The notes under the pieces: model-generated
What the model was told of the DNA's origin: nothing
The model's input: the letters and a program-made list of their open reading frames with translations, nothing else
Databases searched by the model: none
Position numbers and translations under genes: made by a program
NCBI GenBank assembly: GCA_927405585.1
Contig: CAKMJS010000064.1
Location: 1 to 64,000, forward strand
Reading direction: 5' to 3'
From: an uncultured Desulfosporosinus sp.
GTDB lineage: Bacteria > Bacillota > Desulfitobacteriia > Desulfitobacteriales > Desulfitobacteriaceae
Length of the DNA: 64,000 nucleotides
Shown: piece after piece, positions 15,901 to 25,575 of the stretch
Layout: each line of letters starts with the position of its first letter
Numbering within the stretch: the stretch's first letter is position 1

Positions 15901-15953
15901 AACTACTTGAAGGACAGGAAAACTTTCGATAATGTGGAACGGAGAGAATGATT

Positions 15954-16649
15954 ATGGATAACCCGCGTAAGGCTCTTGTGCTGCTCAGTGGTGGCGTAGA
16001 TAGTACAATCTGCGCAGGATTAGCTTGTAGAGAATTTGGTCCTCAAAATGTACTAGCAATCAGCTTATATTATGGGCAGAAACATGCTAAAGAAATTGAG
16101 GCAGCAAGAGCAGTGACCAAGCATTTAGGCATTAAAGATCACATCATCCAACAACTCCCCGATATTTTCAATGGGGGAGGGTCTACTCTAATTGACCAGG
16201 ATAAGCAAAATCCTGAAACAACCTATGAAGAACTTAATATAAGCGAAGGCGTGTCTCCAACTTACGTCCCGTTTCGCAATGCGAATTTCCTATCCGTAGC
16301 AACGTCAATTTGCTTAGTTAAAGGTGCAGATACAATATTTTATGGGGCGCATGCCGAAGATGCGAGAAACTGGGCCTATCCAGATTGTACCCCTGAGTTT
16401 AATGGGGCCATGGCCAATGCCATCTATATCGGCTCATATATGAAAGTTCGTCTCGTAACGCCGCTTCAATGGTTATCCAAAAGTGAGGTAGTCGCTCTGG
16501 GAGTCAAAATTGGTACTCCGTTTGAATTAACCTGGAGTTGTTATAATGGCTTTGATAAAGCCTGTGGTGTCTGTCCCGCCTGTGTAGGACGGCTCCATGC
16601 GTTTGAGCAAAATGGCTTAGTAGACCCTATTGATTACAAAACTAGCTAG
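15954..16649 (+). CDS. queC: 7-cyano-7-deazaguanine synthase
   Basis: 231 residues. QueC uses ATP and ammonia to turn 7-carboxy-7-deazaguanine into preQ0 on the way to queuosine. The N-terminal S-G-G-V-D-S-T is the ATP-pyrophosphatase loop. The C-terminal zinc site has four cysteines (C-Y-N-G then C-G-V-C-P-A-C). F-Y-G-A-H-A-E-D is the typical family core. GGAGAG lies 9 bases before this ATG; the ATG at 15948 is too close to the site. The other que genes are not nearby. Confidence 0.95.
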   Translation: MDNPRKALVLLSGGVDSTICAGLACREFGPQNVLAISLYYGQKHAKEIEAARAVTKHLGIKDHIIQQLPDIFNGGGSTLIDQDKQNPETTYEELNISEGVSPTYVPFRNANFLSVATSICLVKGADTIFYGAHAEDARNWAYPDCTPEFNGAMANAIYIGSYMKVRLVTPLQWLSKSEVVALGVKIGTPFELTWSCYNGFDKACGVCPACVGRLHAFEQNGLVDPIDYKTS

Positions 16650-16871
16650 GGCCAAGCAGACTAAGGACTATTAAATTATTTTATATCTTATCGCAAAGAG
16701 AATATTATACCTCTAGAAGTATATATTGTATTTTTTAGAATTAGGTAATATAATATGGCTAGTACTTTTAATGAGCAATGAAGCTTTCTGGAGATATCTC
16801 TAGGAAGCTTTTCTTCTGGGCGGAAAGGGCAGGTGAATGGGGGAATCTCAAGCATTATAGATCATCTAATC

Positions 16872-16912
16872 ACCGAAGTCCCAATGTTCAACTTTAGTTG
16901 GACGAGTTCACT
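16872..16912 (-). repeat. GTGAACTCG palindromic repeat, copy
   Basis: On the minus strand: GTGAACTCGTCCAACTAAAG, then TTGAACATTGGGACTTCGGTG. The copy at 40091-40132 agrees at most positions. It contains a small hairpin (CAACT/AGTTG). Confidence 0.65.
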
Positions 16913-16942
16913 GATTCCCGAGAGGATGGAGTTGTAGAGTAA

Positions 16943-18049
16943 TTGAACACAAAGTTCAGACAGGTTCTTAAACAAGTTTTAGTTTTGTTGGCTGCTCTAG
17001 CGGGCGCATTGTTAGTTGGTGCACTATTTCTTCTTTTAGCTAAATCAGATCCTATTAAAGCGTATACTGTGATGTTTTCAGGTCCAGTGAATGACAAATA
17101 CGGGATAACTGAGACGTTGGTGCGGACAGCTCCACTACTCTTGGTGGGGTTGGGTATCGTTATCTCCTTTCGAAGCGGGATCATTAACATTGGCGCGGAG
17201 GGCCAAATACTAGCAGGAGCTATAGGAGCGACTGCCGTAGGCACTTCATTACCTGATATGCCCGGGGTAATCCTGCTCCCACTGGTATTTCTAGTTGGCG
17301 GTCTGTGTGGTGCGATCTGGGGAGGGATTGCTGGTTGGCTGAAGGCTCACCTATCAGTGAATGAGATTCTCAGTACTGTGATGCTTAATCAGATTGCCTT
17401 CCAGTTATATATGTTTCTCATCCGAGGACCCTTAATCGACCCACAAGAGGTATCCTATGGTACTGGTGTACCACAAACAGCCATAATCCCTGCTCAGATC
17501 TGGCTTAGCAAGCTCATCCCAGGGACTAGACTCCATTCTGGCATAATCTTTGCCCTAATTTTAGCTGTCTTAGTTTATATTTTCTTATGGCGAACCAGTA
17601 TCGGCTATCGTATGAGAGCCGTGGGTGCAGGACCTGAGGCCGCCCGGTACGCGGGTATTCGAGTGGAATGGTACTTAGTTTTGGCCATGGCCCTTGCCGG
17701 AGGAATGGCTGGGTTAGCAGGTGTCGTCGAGGTAACGGGAGTTCATCACCGTTCTTTAGAAGGTTTATCGGCAGGGTACGGGTTCAGTGGTATCGTTGCT
17801 GCTCTTTTTGGTCGCTTGCATCCGTTAGGTACCATTCCTGCAGCGATATTATTCGGTGCCTTACTTTTAGGAGCGGAAATGATGCAAAGGGCGGTCAACA
17901 TTCCAGCTGCTATGATCATGGTAATTCAAGGACTCGTCGTCCTATTTGTGGTGTCTAGCGATCACTTCCAAAGGAACCCCGGTTCTTTAGCCCAATTGAA
18001 GGCTAAAGTATTTAGAGGAAACGTGGACAAGGAAGGTGGCGAGTTATAA
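16943..18049 (+). CDS. BMP-type ABC transporter permease
   Basis: 368 residues with about nine to ten hydrophobic segments. It belongs to the branched-chain/BMP permease group, as shown by R-S-G-I-I-N-I-G-A-E-G-Q near residue 75 and the G-Y-R-M-R-A-V-G loop near residue 215. The TTG start follows GGATGGAG. It overlaps the next permease by one base (TAATG), so the two are translated together and form a heterodimeric channel. With the BMP lipoprotein and two-domain ATPase downstream it makes a nucleoside- or purine-type importer; the substrate cannot be read from the sequence. Confidence 0.88.
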   Translation: MNTKFRQVLKQVLVLLAALAGALLVGALFLLLAKSDPIKAYTVMFSGPVNDKYGITETLVRTAPLLLVGLGIVISFRSGIINIGAEGQILAGAIGATAVGTSLPDMPGVILLPLVFLVGGLCGAIWGGIAGWLKAHLSVNEILSTVMLNQIAFQLYMFLIRGPLIDPQEVSYGTGVPQTAIIPAQIWLSKLIPGTRLHSGIIFALILAVLVYIFLWRTSIGYRMRAVGAGPEAARYAGIRVEWYLVLAMALAGGMAGLAGVVEVTGVHHRSLEGLSAGYGFSGIVAALFGRLHPLGTIPAAILFGALLLGAEMMQRAVNIPAAMIMVIQGLVVLFVVSSDHFQRNPGSLAQLKAKVFRGNVDKEGGEL

Positions 18050-18984
18050 TGGACGGTATCATCAATTCCGAAATTATGATTATAATACTTGCTGCTGGAA
18101 TCCGACTGGCCACACCCTATCTTTTAGCTGCCCTTGGTGAAATGTTTGTCCAACGTTCGGGCGTATATAACCTAGGGGTAGAAGGAATCATGATGATGGG
18201 CGCTTTTTCAGGATTTTATGCGACCCTACAGCTGGGAAGTCCTCTCCTAGGCATTGCAGTAAGCTTAGTCGTGGGAGCGTTAATGGGCTTATTAATGGCT
18301 TTGGTCAGCGTAACCTTTAAGGCAGAGCAGGGGATTAGTGGTATCGGTCTCTACATGTTTGGTTGGGGTCTCTCAGGGTTGCTTTTCCGGCTGTATGTGG
18401 GAGGAATTACCTCCGTTGAAGGTTTGAAGGCAGTAAAAGTTCCGCTCCTGAGTTCAATTCCCTTCTTAGGGCCCGTACTATTTGACCATAATGGGTTAGT
18501 GTATACAGCGTTTCTACTGGTCCCAGTGACAGGTTTTATTCTTTTTAAGTCCAGTTGGGGACTAAATGTACGGGCTGTAGGCAATAAACCAGAGGCGGCA
18601 GACACACTGGGTGTCAGTGTCGTTCTGATCAGGTACCAGTGTTTGATTGTCGGCGGTATGCTAGCCGCTCTGGCTGGAGCTTTCTTAACCATTGGCCAGG
18701 CTAATATGTATGCTGACAATATCACAGCAGGCAGAGGCTTTATCGCCATTGCCTTGGTTTATTTCGGACGCTGGAGTCCGTGGGGTATTCTTCTGGGCTC
18801 TCTCTTATTCAGTTTAGCGGATTCCTTTCAAAGCATGGTACAAGTGTTGGGGATCAATTTCCCCTACGAGTTGGCCGTTGTCTTGCCTTACATGGTCACC
18901 ATTATCGCTTTAGCAATTTCCTATGGACGCGTCTGGGCCCCAGCGGCACTAGGTAAGCCTTTCCAGCGTGGAACCAGAGGTTAA
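18049..18984 (+). CDS. BMP-type ABC transporter permease, second subunit
   Basis: 311 residues, highly hydrophobic. Y-N-L-G-V-E-G-I-M-M-M-G near residue 42 and the L-N-V-R-A-V-G-N-K-P-E-A-A-D loop near residue 175 are family markers. It is shorter than its partner, as is usual in this transporter class. The binding protein gene follows after 30 bases. Confidence 0.88.
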   Translation: MDGIINSEIMIIILAAGIRLATPYLLAALGEMFVQRSGVYNLGVEGIMMMGAFSGFYATLQLGSPLLGIAVSLVVGALMGLLMALVSVTFKAEQGISGIGLYMFGWGLSGLLFRLYVGGITSVEGLKAVKVPLLSSIPFLGPVLFDHNGLVYTAFLLVPVTGFILFKSSWGLNVRAVGNKPEAADTLGVSVVLIRYQCLIVGGMLAALAGAFLTIGQANMYADNITAGRGFIAIALVYFGRWSPWGILLGSLLFSLADSFQSMVQVLGINFPYELAVVLPYMVTIIALAISYGRVWAPAALGKPFQRGTRG

Positions 18985-19014
18985 ATTATAGAGAAAATAG
19001 AAGGAGGAAAAAAC

Positions 19015-20043
19015 ATGAAGAAAAGAGTATTTAGTTTATTATTGGCTGTCCTTACTCTCTTAGCCTTGAGTGGCTGTGGCGCTAAGCCGACTGCTCAGAC
19101 CCCTGCTCCTGCTCCTGAGGCTCCAAAAGTGGAAAAACTCCGCATCGCGCTCGTTCTTCCTGCTACGGTTGATGATTTGGCTTGGGGCCAGTCCATGGTG
19201 GAGGGTTTAAAAGCCGTTCAGAAAACCATGGGTGAAGACAAAGTCGAGGTAGCCATCAGCGAAAAGCTGGGAGGCGCTGTAGACGCAGGGTCTGCCATAC
19301 GCCAGTATGCGACCCAAGGGTATGACATTATTTTTGCACACGGCTCCCAGTACCAAAGTGTCCTAACTGAAATCATCAAAGACTTCCCTAAAACAACGTT
19401 TGCCTATGGGACTGGTTTCACGACGCATCCCAACGTTTTTGCTTATGATCCACAGGCCCAAGAAGGGGGCTATTTGTTAGGTATGCTCGCAGCCTTGATG
19501 AGCAAATCAGGTATTGTAGGAATTATTGGACCCATGGAATCCGGTGATGCTGTAAAATACAACTATGGTATACAGCAAGGTGTGATCGCGGGTAAAGCAG
19601 AGGTTAAGTCGCGCATTGCCTATACAGGTTCCTTTAATGATATCGTAGGGGCAGGCAATATGGCCAAAACCCAAATGAGTGCTGGCGCTGATATCCTCAC
19701 CGGTTCCTCTCAGCAGGCTGTCGGAGCCTTAAGAGCAGTAGCTGAAACCAAAAATGCTTACTGGCTCTCAACCGATATGGACCAAAGTGGTATTGCCCCT
19801 GACCACGTTTTAGCAGCTCAAGTGTATAACTGGGAAAAGATTGTCAAAAAAATTATTGAATTGCGTAAAGCAGGAACTCTAGGCGGACAACACTTGACCT
19901 TGAGTTTAGCTGACGGAACGATTGAATTAAAGTATAATGCCAAATTGGCGGATAAGATTCCTGCAGAGGCTAAAGCTAAAATAGAACAAGCTAAGAAAGA
20001 CATCATTAGTGGGAAATTAAAAGTGGAATTACCGAAGAAATAA
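19015..20043 (+). CDS. BMP-family substrate-binding lipoprotein
   Basis: 342 residues. The signal peptide ends in the lipobox L-S-G-C, followed by a Pro/Ala-rich linker (P-T-A-Q-T-P-A-P-A-P). The BMP/PnrA fold follows, with D-D-L-A-W-G-Q-S near residue 55, A-H-G-S-Q-Y near 108 and S-T-D-M-D-Q-S near 245. The family binds nucleosides or related compounds outside the membrane and delivers them to the permeases. AAGGAGG precedes the ATG. It is only distantly similar to the second binding protein at 21624. Confidence 0.88.
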   Translation: MKKRVFSLLLAVLTLLALSGCGAKPTAQTPAPAPEAPKVEKLRIALVLPATVDDLAWGQSMVEGLKAVQKTMGEDKVEVAISEKLGGAVDAGSAIRQYATQGYDIIFAHGSQYQSVLTEIIKDFPKTTFAYGTGFTTHPNVFAYDPQAQEGGYLLGMLAALMSKSGIVGIIGPMESGDAVKYNYGIQQGVIAGKAEVKSRIAYTGSFNDIVGAGNMAKTQMSAGADILTGSSQQAVGALRAVAETKNAYWLSTDMDQSGIAPDHVLAAQVYNWEKIVKKIIELRKAGTLGGQHLTLSLADGTIELKYNAKLADKIPAEAKAKIEQAKKDIISGKLKVELPKK

Positions 20044-20055
20044 CGGGTGAGACAA

Positions 20056-21576
20056 ATGGTTAAGAAGATTGAACACCTTGAGATGGTTGGAATAACCAAA
20101 CGTTTTCCTGGTGTCCTCAGCAACAACAATGTCAATATCCAAATAAAAACGGGTGAAGTACTGGCTATTTTAGGTGAAAACGGAGCGGGTAAAACCACTC
20201 TAATGAATATCCTTTACGGACTTTACAAGCCCGATGCCGGTAAGATCTTACTCAATGGTAAGCAAGTCAGCATCAATTCTCCCAAAGAGGCGATTGCGCT
20301 CGGGATCGGTATGGTACACCAGCATTTTATGTTGGTGCCTACCCTAACCGTCTGCGAAAATGTCATTTTAGGGCTCTCCAAGTCGTTCATAGTCGATATT
20401 AAAACCGCCACCCAACGGATTCGAGAAATCACGGACACTTATGGTTTAGCCATTAATCCCGATGCCTATGTCTGGCAGTTAAGTGTCGGAGAACAGCAGC
20501 GCGTAGAGATTATCAAAGCACTTTATCGCGGTGCCAACCTATTGATCCTTGATGAACCGACAGCGGTACTCACCCCCCAGGAATCCAAGGAGTTAATCCA
20601 GTTGCTCAGAAATATGTCTGCCCAAGGAAACTCAATCATTATCATTAGCCATAAACTACATGAAGTGATGTCTTTGAGTGATCGGGTTACGGTACTAAGA
20701 GATGGTGAAGTGTGCGCGGATGTTTGTACTCGGGAAACCTCGCAGGACGCCCTAGCCCAACTGATGGTGGGCAGAGAAATGGCTCCCTGTCAGAGGGAAG
20801 GAACGTTCTCGCCGGGCAAGGCTGTTTTGGAGCTTCAGGAGGTTTACTCTCAGGGAGATAAAGGAACAGAGGCTCTGACGGGAGTTTCTCTCACGATCAG
20901 AGAAGGGGAGATTTTAGGCATTGCGGGTGTTTCCGGGAACGGGCAAAAAGAGCTGGCCGAAGTGATCGCTGGGCTGAGAAAACTAAGTAAAGGGAAAATT
21001 AGTTTAAACGGCAAAGAAAGTACGAAAATGTCACCGGCTAATATCATTGAGCAAGGTCTCGGTTATATTCCAGAAGATCGCCTTCGTGTGGGAACAATCC
21101 CTTCGTTCAGTATCTGGGAAAACCTTATCCTAAAGGACCACCACCAACGCCCCTTTGCCAAACATTTACTTCTCCAAAACCGGGTCATCATGTCTCACAG
21201 TTCTTCGTTGGTAGAAAAGTACGGGATAAAAACTCCCACCTTGGAAACTCCGACGAGTAGTCTGTCCGGCGGCAATATCCAGCGAGTCATTTTAGCTCGG
21301 GAAATAACCCGCAGTCCCGTAGCGCTGGTGGCAGCTTATCCTACTCGGGGACTAGACATCGGGGCAACAGAGTATTTGCATAGCAAACTTCTAGAAGCCC
21401 GTAGTAACGGGATTGGAGTCTTGTTGATTTCTGAGGATCTCGAAGAACTGATGAGCCTATGTGATAACATAGCAGTGCTTTACGAGGGCAGGGTTATGAA
21501 GGTCATTCCGGTTGAGGAAGCAAATGAACGGGTTTTGGGACTGCTGATGGCCGGTATAGCCGAGCAGGCATCCTAA
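20056..21576 (+). CDS. BMP-type ABC transporter ATPase (two domains)
   Basis: About 506 residues from the ATG at 20056 (GGGTGAG before it; the track-like GTG at 20047 is less likely). Two ATPase halves are present, as in sugar and nucleoside importers. The first has G-E-N-G-A-G-K-T-T and L-S-V-G-E-Q-Q. The second has a degenerate Walker A (G-V-S-G-N-G-Q-K-E) and L-S-G-G-N-I-Q. The second half therefore probably does not hydrolyse ATP itself, which is normal for the family. The gene closes the first transporter operon, permease-permease-binding protein-ATPase. Confidence 0.88.
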   Translation: MVKKIEHLEMVGITKRFPGVLSNNNVNIQIKTGEVLAILGENGAGKTTLMNILYGLYKPDAGKILLNGKQVSINSPKEAIALGIGMVHQHFMLVPTLTVCENVILGLSKSFIVDIKTATQRIREITDTYGLAINPDAYVWQLSVGEQQRVEIIKALYRGANLLILDEPTAVLTPQESKELIQLLRNMSAQGNSIIIISHKLHEVMSLSDRVTVLRDGEVCADVCTRETSQDALAQLMVGREMAPCQREGTFSPGKAVLELQEVYSQGDKGTEALTGVSLTIREGEILGIAGVSGNGQKELAEVIAGLRKLSKGKISLNGKESTKMSPANIIEQGLGYIPEDRLRVGTIPSFSIWENLILKDHHQRPFAKHLLLQNRVIMSHSSSLVEKYGIKTPTLETPTSSLSGGNIQRVILAREITRSPVALVAAYPTRGLDIGATEYLHSKLLEARSNGIGVLLISEDLEELMSLCDNIAVLYEGRVMKVIPVEEANERVLGLLMAGIAEQAS

Positions 21577-21623
21577 GTGAGAGTCCCAATGAATAAAATG
21601 AAAAAAGCAGGAGGTAAGGAAAC

Positions 21624-22748
21624 ATGAATTTTAAACGGAAAAGTACTCTTTTAATCACTCTGTTAGTCTCATTGTTGTTAGTGCTCTCTGGCTGTGGTAC
21701 TAAGGCCCCGGCCCCGACTCCAACCACACCAGCACCTGAAGTGGCGAAAGAAAAACTCAAGGTAGCCTTTGTTTACGTAGGACCAGTCGGTGACGCAGGT
21801 TGGACCTATGCTCATGACGCTGGGCGTAAATACCTCATTGAAAAGTTGCCAAACGTTGAAACAACCTTTATCGAGTCAGTTCCTGAGGGCGCAGACTCCG
21901 AGCGCGTCATCACTCAACTGGCTGAAAAGGGCAACAAGATTATCTTTACGACCAGCTTTGGTTATATGGATCCTACCATTAATGTAGCCAAAAAATTCCC
22001 CGACGTTACCTTCATGCACAACTCCGGTTATAAAACTGCACCCAACGTCGGAACATATTTCGGACGTATTTACCAATCCCGTTACCTGACGGGTATTGTG
22101 GCAGGAAAAACCACGAAATCTAACACCATCGGCTATGTCGCCGCGTTCCCAATCCCTGAAGTTATCCGTGGTATCAACGCCTTTACTCAAGGGGCACGCT
22201 CTGTAAATCCTGCTGCCAAAGTCAAAGTCATTTGGACCAATACTTGGTATGATCCCGCTGCAGAAAAAGAAGCAGGCAAAAGCTTACTAGAAGGTGGCGC
22301 TGACGTAATTGCTCAGCATCAGGATACGCCTGGACCTATGCAAGCTGCTGAAGAAGCAGGCAAATTCGGTATAGGCTATAACACCGATATGGCAAAAATG
22401 GCACCGAAAGCTGTCCTGACCTCCGCAATTTGGAACTGGGGTCCCTTCTATGTGAAGACTGTACAATCAGTAATCGATAAAACCTGGAAAAATGATCAAT
22501 ACTGGGGTCCTATCAGTGACGGTATTGTTGATCTCGCACCTTTCGGCCCAATGGTGACGGATGAAACCAAGAAATTAGTTGCTGATGCTAAAGCCAAATT
22601 GGTGGCTAAATCATGGGATGTCTTTACCGGACCGATCAAAGACCAAGCTGGAGCCGTCAAAGTTCCAGATGGTAAAGTGATGGCTGATCAAGATATGCTC
22701 TCCATGGACTGGTTTGTCGAAGGGGTCGACGGCACCATCAAGAAATAA
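21624..22748 (+). CDS. BMP-family substrate-binding lipoprotein, second system
   Basis: 374 residues with lipobox L-S-G-C and a Pro/Thr/Ala linker (A-P-A-P-T-P-T-T-P-A-P). The BMP core shows V-G-D-A-G-W-T-Y-A-H-D near residue 55, F-T-T-S-F-G-Y near 112 and G-Y-N-T-D-M-A near 250. This subgroup has G-D-A-G-W-T as in PnrA-like purine or riboflavin binding proteins. AGGAGG precedes the ATG. The gene begins the second transporter set 47 bases after the first. Confidence 0.88.
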   Translation: MNFKRKSTLLITLLVSLLLVLSGCGTKAPAPTPTTPAPEVAKEKLKVAFVYVGPVGDAGWTYAHDAGRKYLIEKLPNVETTFIESVPEGADSERVITQLAEKGNKIIFTTSFGYMDPTINVAKKFPDVTFMHNSGYKTAPNVGTYFGRIYQSRYLTGIVAGKTTKSNTIGYVAAFPIPEVIRGINAFTQGARSVNPAAKVKVIWTNTWYDPAAEKEAGKSLLEGGADVIAQHQDTPGPMQAAEEAGKFGIGYNTDMAKMAPKAVLTSAIWNWGPFYVKTVQSVIDKTWKNDQYWGPISDGIVDLAPFGPMVTDETKKLVADAKAKLVAKSWDVFTGPIKDQAGAVKVPDGKVMADQDMLSMDWFVEGVDGTIKK

Positions 22749-22794
22749 AGCGATTTAGAAATTGTAGGGAAAATTCTGTACGGGAGATTCTGTA

Positions 22795-22822
22795 GTAGGG
22801 GCAATTCACGAATTGCCCCTAC
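22795..22822. repeat. 28-base palindrome GTAGGGGCAATTC..., copy 1
   Basis: Perfect palindrome except the centre: GTAGGGGCAATTC at the left and GAATTGCCCCTAC at the right. Copies at 22854 and 51450 have the same outer GTAGGGGC...GCCCCTAC. Confidence 0.85.
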
Positions 22823-22853
22823 ATCGCTGTTTGTGAATGGTGGGACCAAATCC

Positions 22854-22881
22854 GTAGGGGCAATTCATGAATTGCCCCTAC
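22854..22881. repeat. 28-base palindrome, copy 2
   Basis: Same outer arms as copy 1, with T for C at the centre (AATTCATGAATT). It is 31 bases after copy 1. Confidence 0.85.
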
Positions 22882-22964
22882 ACCGCAAAGTAACTCCCGA
22901 ACGTTACCATGAATCGCCCGTACATCTTATTTGAACGTCACTGCTTGCGAATGGGGGAACTGCA

Positions 22965-24512
22965 ATGAACCAAGTTATCATCCACTTACAAGGAATCGTG
23001 AAAAAATTTCCAGGAGTGGTGGCGAATGACCATGTGGACCTGGATATATATGCTGGAGAAATTCATGCCGTATTAGGAGAAAATGGGTCAGGCAAAAGCA
23101 CTCTCATGTCGGTCCTAGCAGGTCTTTATAAACCTGATGAGGGTAAGATCTTAGTGCACGGGGTAGAACAAAAATTTCGTTCTCCTAGGGACGCAATAAA
23201 CTGTGGTATTGGAATGATTCACCAACACTTTAAACTGGTAGAGCCCTTCACGGTGGCTGAGAATATAACCCTAGGGGAAAAACAAAATTTCTTTGGTCTA
23301 TCAGGCAGTAAGCTTAAAGCCAGCATTAGTGAACTGGGGGAAAAGTACGGTCTAGAAATTAATCTAAACGCTAAAGTTTGGCAGCTTTCCGTCGGAGAGA
23401 AGCAGCGGGTAGAGATTGTCCGGATGCTCTATCGTGGCTCTCAGGTCTTGATTCTCGATGAACCGACGGCTGTTCTTACCCCTCAGGAAGCCGGAGAACT
23501 GTTCAAAAATTTACGTAGAATGGCCTCCGCAGGCTGTGCTGTGGTTCTCATAACGCATAAATTAAATGAGGTTGAAGCGGTTGCAGACCGAGTTACCGTG
23601 CTGCGCCAAGGCAAGCTCGTTGGAGTCTTGGAAAAGGGCCAGATCAATGCCAAAGAAATGGTCCGCTTAATGGTAGGCAGGACTGTGGTCATGCAATATG
23701 ATCGAGAAGCTTCTGAGGTGGGTGGAGTCGTTCTAGAATTAGATAAAGTGAATGCCTTGAATGATATGGGCCTTCCCTGCTTGAAAGATTTGTCCCTGAC
23801 CGTAAGAGCAGGAGAGATTCTCGGGCTAGCGGGTATTTCTGGTAATGGGCAACGAGAAATGGCCGAAGTCATCGCGGGCTTACGCCGAGTTGAGAGTGGG
23901 AAAATTCTCTTAAACGACCGAAATATAAGCAATCTCTCCCCCTGCGAGATCATCGACCTAGGGGTTGCTTATGTTCCGGAAGACCGGTTAGGAATGGGAC
24001 TAGTGCCAGAACTCAATGCGATGGAAAACCTCATTTTAAAGAACTATCGTCTGCCTGAGTTCTCGGGAAGTTGGTTACTGAAACCGAAAGCGGTACAGTG
24101 CAATGCTGAAGCGTTGATTAGTCAATACCAAGTGAATGTTACCAGCCTCACTCAGCCAGTTAAGGTGCTGTCCGGAGGCAACTTGCAAAAGCTGTTATTG
24201 GCTCGGGAGATATCCAGTTCTCCTAAATTAATGGTGGTAATCTACCCTGCGCGAGGCCTAGATATCGGGGCCACCGAAGCGGTGCATAAATTGCTGCTGA
24301 AATTGAAGACCCTTAAAACAGCCATCCTCCTGATCTCAGAGGACCTTGATGAAATCTTCCGCTTAGCCGATCGGGTTGGGGTAGTGTATGACGGTCAACT
24401 TACCGGGGACTTTCCCGTTGAACAAGCTGACTTGGAACAAGTGGGCCTCTTAATGACCGGCTCCCGCTTAGCCAGAGAAAGGATGATCGACGATGGAACG
24501 GCACAGTTATAA
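22965..24512 (+). CDS. BMP-type ABC transporter ATPase, second system
   Basis: 515 residues with two ATPase halves. The first has G-E-N-G-S-G-K-S-T and L-S-V-G-E-K-Q; the second has G-I-S-G-N-G-Q-R-E and L-S-G-G-N-L-Q. It is parallel in design to the ATPase at 20056 but clearly diverged. GGGGGAAC lies before the ATG. It overlaps the following permease gene by 20 bases, which indicates coupled translation. Confidence 0.88.
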   Translation: MNQVIIHLQGIVKKFPGVVANDHVDLDIYAGEIHAVLGENGSGKSTLMSVLAGLYKPDEGKILVHGVEQKFRSPRDAINCGIGMIHQHFKLVEPFTVAENITLGEKQNFFGLSGSKLKASISELGEKYGLEINLNAKVWQLSVGEKQRVEIVRMLYRGSQVLILDEPTAVLTPQEAGELFKNLRRMASAGCAVVLITHKLNEVEAVADRVTVLRQGKLVGVLEKGQINAKEMVRLMVGRTVVMQYDREASEVGGVVLELDKVNALNDMGLPCLKDLSLTVRAGEILGLAGISGNGQREMAEVIAGLRRVESGKILLNDRNISNLSPCEIIDLGVAYVPEDRLGMGLVPELNAMENLILKNYRLPEFSGSWLLKPKAVQCNAEALISQYQVNVTSLTQPVKVLSGGNLQKLLLAREISSSPKLMVVIYPARGLDIGATEAVHKLLLKLKTLKTAILLISEDLDEIFRLADRVGVVYDGQLTGDFPVEQADLEQVGLLMTGSRLARERMIDDGTAQL

Positions 24513-25575
24513 ACTAGAAAAACGCTTAACCCCTTCGCCGGTGATGGTTTTTATTATCCCCATCATATCCGTGCTTTTGGCCCTGATATTGGGAGGAATC
24601 TTCCTTTCTATGACCGGACGAGAACCACTGGCAGTCTATACGATTATGTTTACAGACAGTTTGGGCTCAAAATATGGACTAACGGAGACAATCGTTAAGG
24701 CCATTCCACTGGCCTTGACCGCTCTAGGTGTTTCGCTAGCGTTTAAGATGAAATTATGGAACATTGGGGCTGAAGGTCAATTTTATATGGGGGCTATGGG
24801 GGCAAGTTGGCTACCCTTAACCTTCCCCACCTTGCCAGTCTACGTCATGATACCGGGAATGGTCGTCCTGGGTATGACGGCAGGGGGGCTGTGGGCGCTT
24901 CTGACGGCAATTCCGAGAGCCATTTGGAAGGTCAACGAAATCATTACCACCCTAATGCTTAATTACATTGCCATACTTTGGGTAGACTACCTGGTCTTCG
25001 GTCCTTGGCGGGATCCTTTGGGGTCTAACTTCCCGATCACCGCGGCTTTTTCGGACGCTGCCAGGTTGCCTGGGCTGGGCGATTCCCGTATTCATTCCGG
25101 TCTATTCTTTGCCTTGGCAATAGCAGTTATCTTGGCAATCGTTTTCAAGTATTCCCGCTGGGGGTACAGTATTAACGTCATAGGCTCAAGTGAGCGGGCG
25201 GCCAGTTATGCTGGTATGAATATTAAACGGAATATTTTATTGGTGATGTTTCTCAGTGGTGCCATTTCGGGCTTGGCTGGTATGGCCGAAGTCAGTGGGA
25301 TCATCGGCAAACTCCAACATGGAATTAGCCCAGGGTATGGCTATACGGCCATTATCGTGGCCTGGCTCAGTAAACTAAATCCTCTGGCTATCCTCATAGT
25401 CTCAGTCCTGTTTGGGGCGCTACAAGTGGGAGGGTATGCTGCGCAAATCGAGGGCGTGCCTGCAGCTGTCGCCACCATGTTGCAGGGCATGATTCTATTC
25501 TTTGTGCTCGGTGGAGAAATCTTTACGAACTATCGGGTGAGACGAGTGAGCAGGAAAGGAGAGGAGAGCAAGTGA
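24493..25575 (+). CDS. BMP-type ABC transporter permease, second system
   Basis: 360 residues with about nine hydrophobic segments. W-N-I-G-A-E-G-Q-F-Y near residue 88 and the G-Y-S-I-N-V-I-G-S-S loop near residue 230 match the first permease class. Its stop overlaps the start of the next permease (GTGA). A basic, hydrophilic C-terminus (R-V-R-R-V-S-R-K-G) lies inside the cell. Confidence 0.88.
   Translation: MERHSYKLEKRLTPSPVMVFIIPIISVLLALILGGIFLSMTGREPLAVYTIMFTDSLGSKYGLTETIVKAIPLALTALGVSLAFKMKLWNIGAEGQFYMGAMGASWLPLTFPTLPVYVMIPGMVVLGMTAGGLWALLTAIPRAIWKVNEIITTLMLNYIAILWVDYLVFGPWRDPLGSNFPITAAFSDAARLPGLGDSRIHSGLFFALAIAVILAIVFKYSRWGYSINVIGSSERAASYAGMNIKRNILLVMFLSGAISGLAGMAEVSGIIGKLQHGISPGYGYTAIIVAWLSKLNPLAILIVSVLFGALQVGGYAAQIEGVPAAVATMLQGMILFFVLGGEIFTNYRVRRVSRKGEESK

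Larger units (their letters stand above)
15634..15953. other. Intergenic stretch before queC
   Basis: Holds one end of the ATTGGATAA repeat family (15801-15819) and a three-unit tandem repeat (15874-15900). I looked for a preQ1 riboswitch before queC and did not find its pattern. Confidence 0.5.
22749..22964. other. Intergenic with two palindromes
   Basis: No gene. Contains two copies of a 28-base palindrome and a partial third (near 22910, ATGAATCGCCCGTAC) inside the second transporter set, between binding protein and ATPase. Confidence 0.7.

Noticed and set aside
15640-15953. preQ1 riboswitch before queC
   Set aside because: No matching pseudoknot pattern; the stretch holds a repeat end and a tandem repeat.
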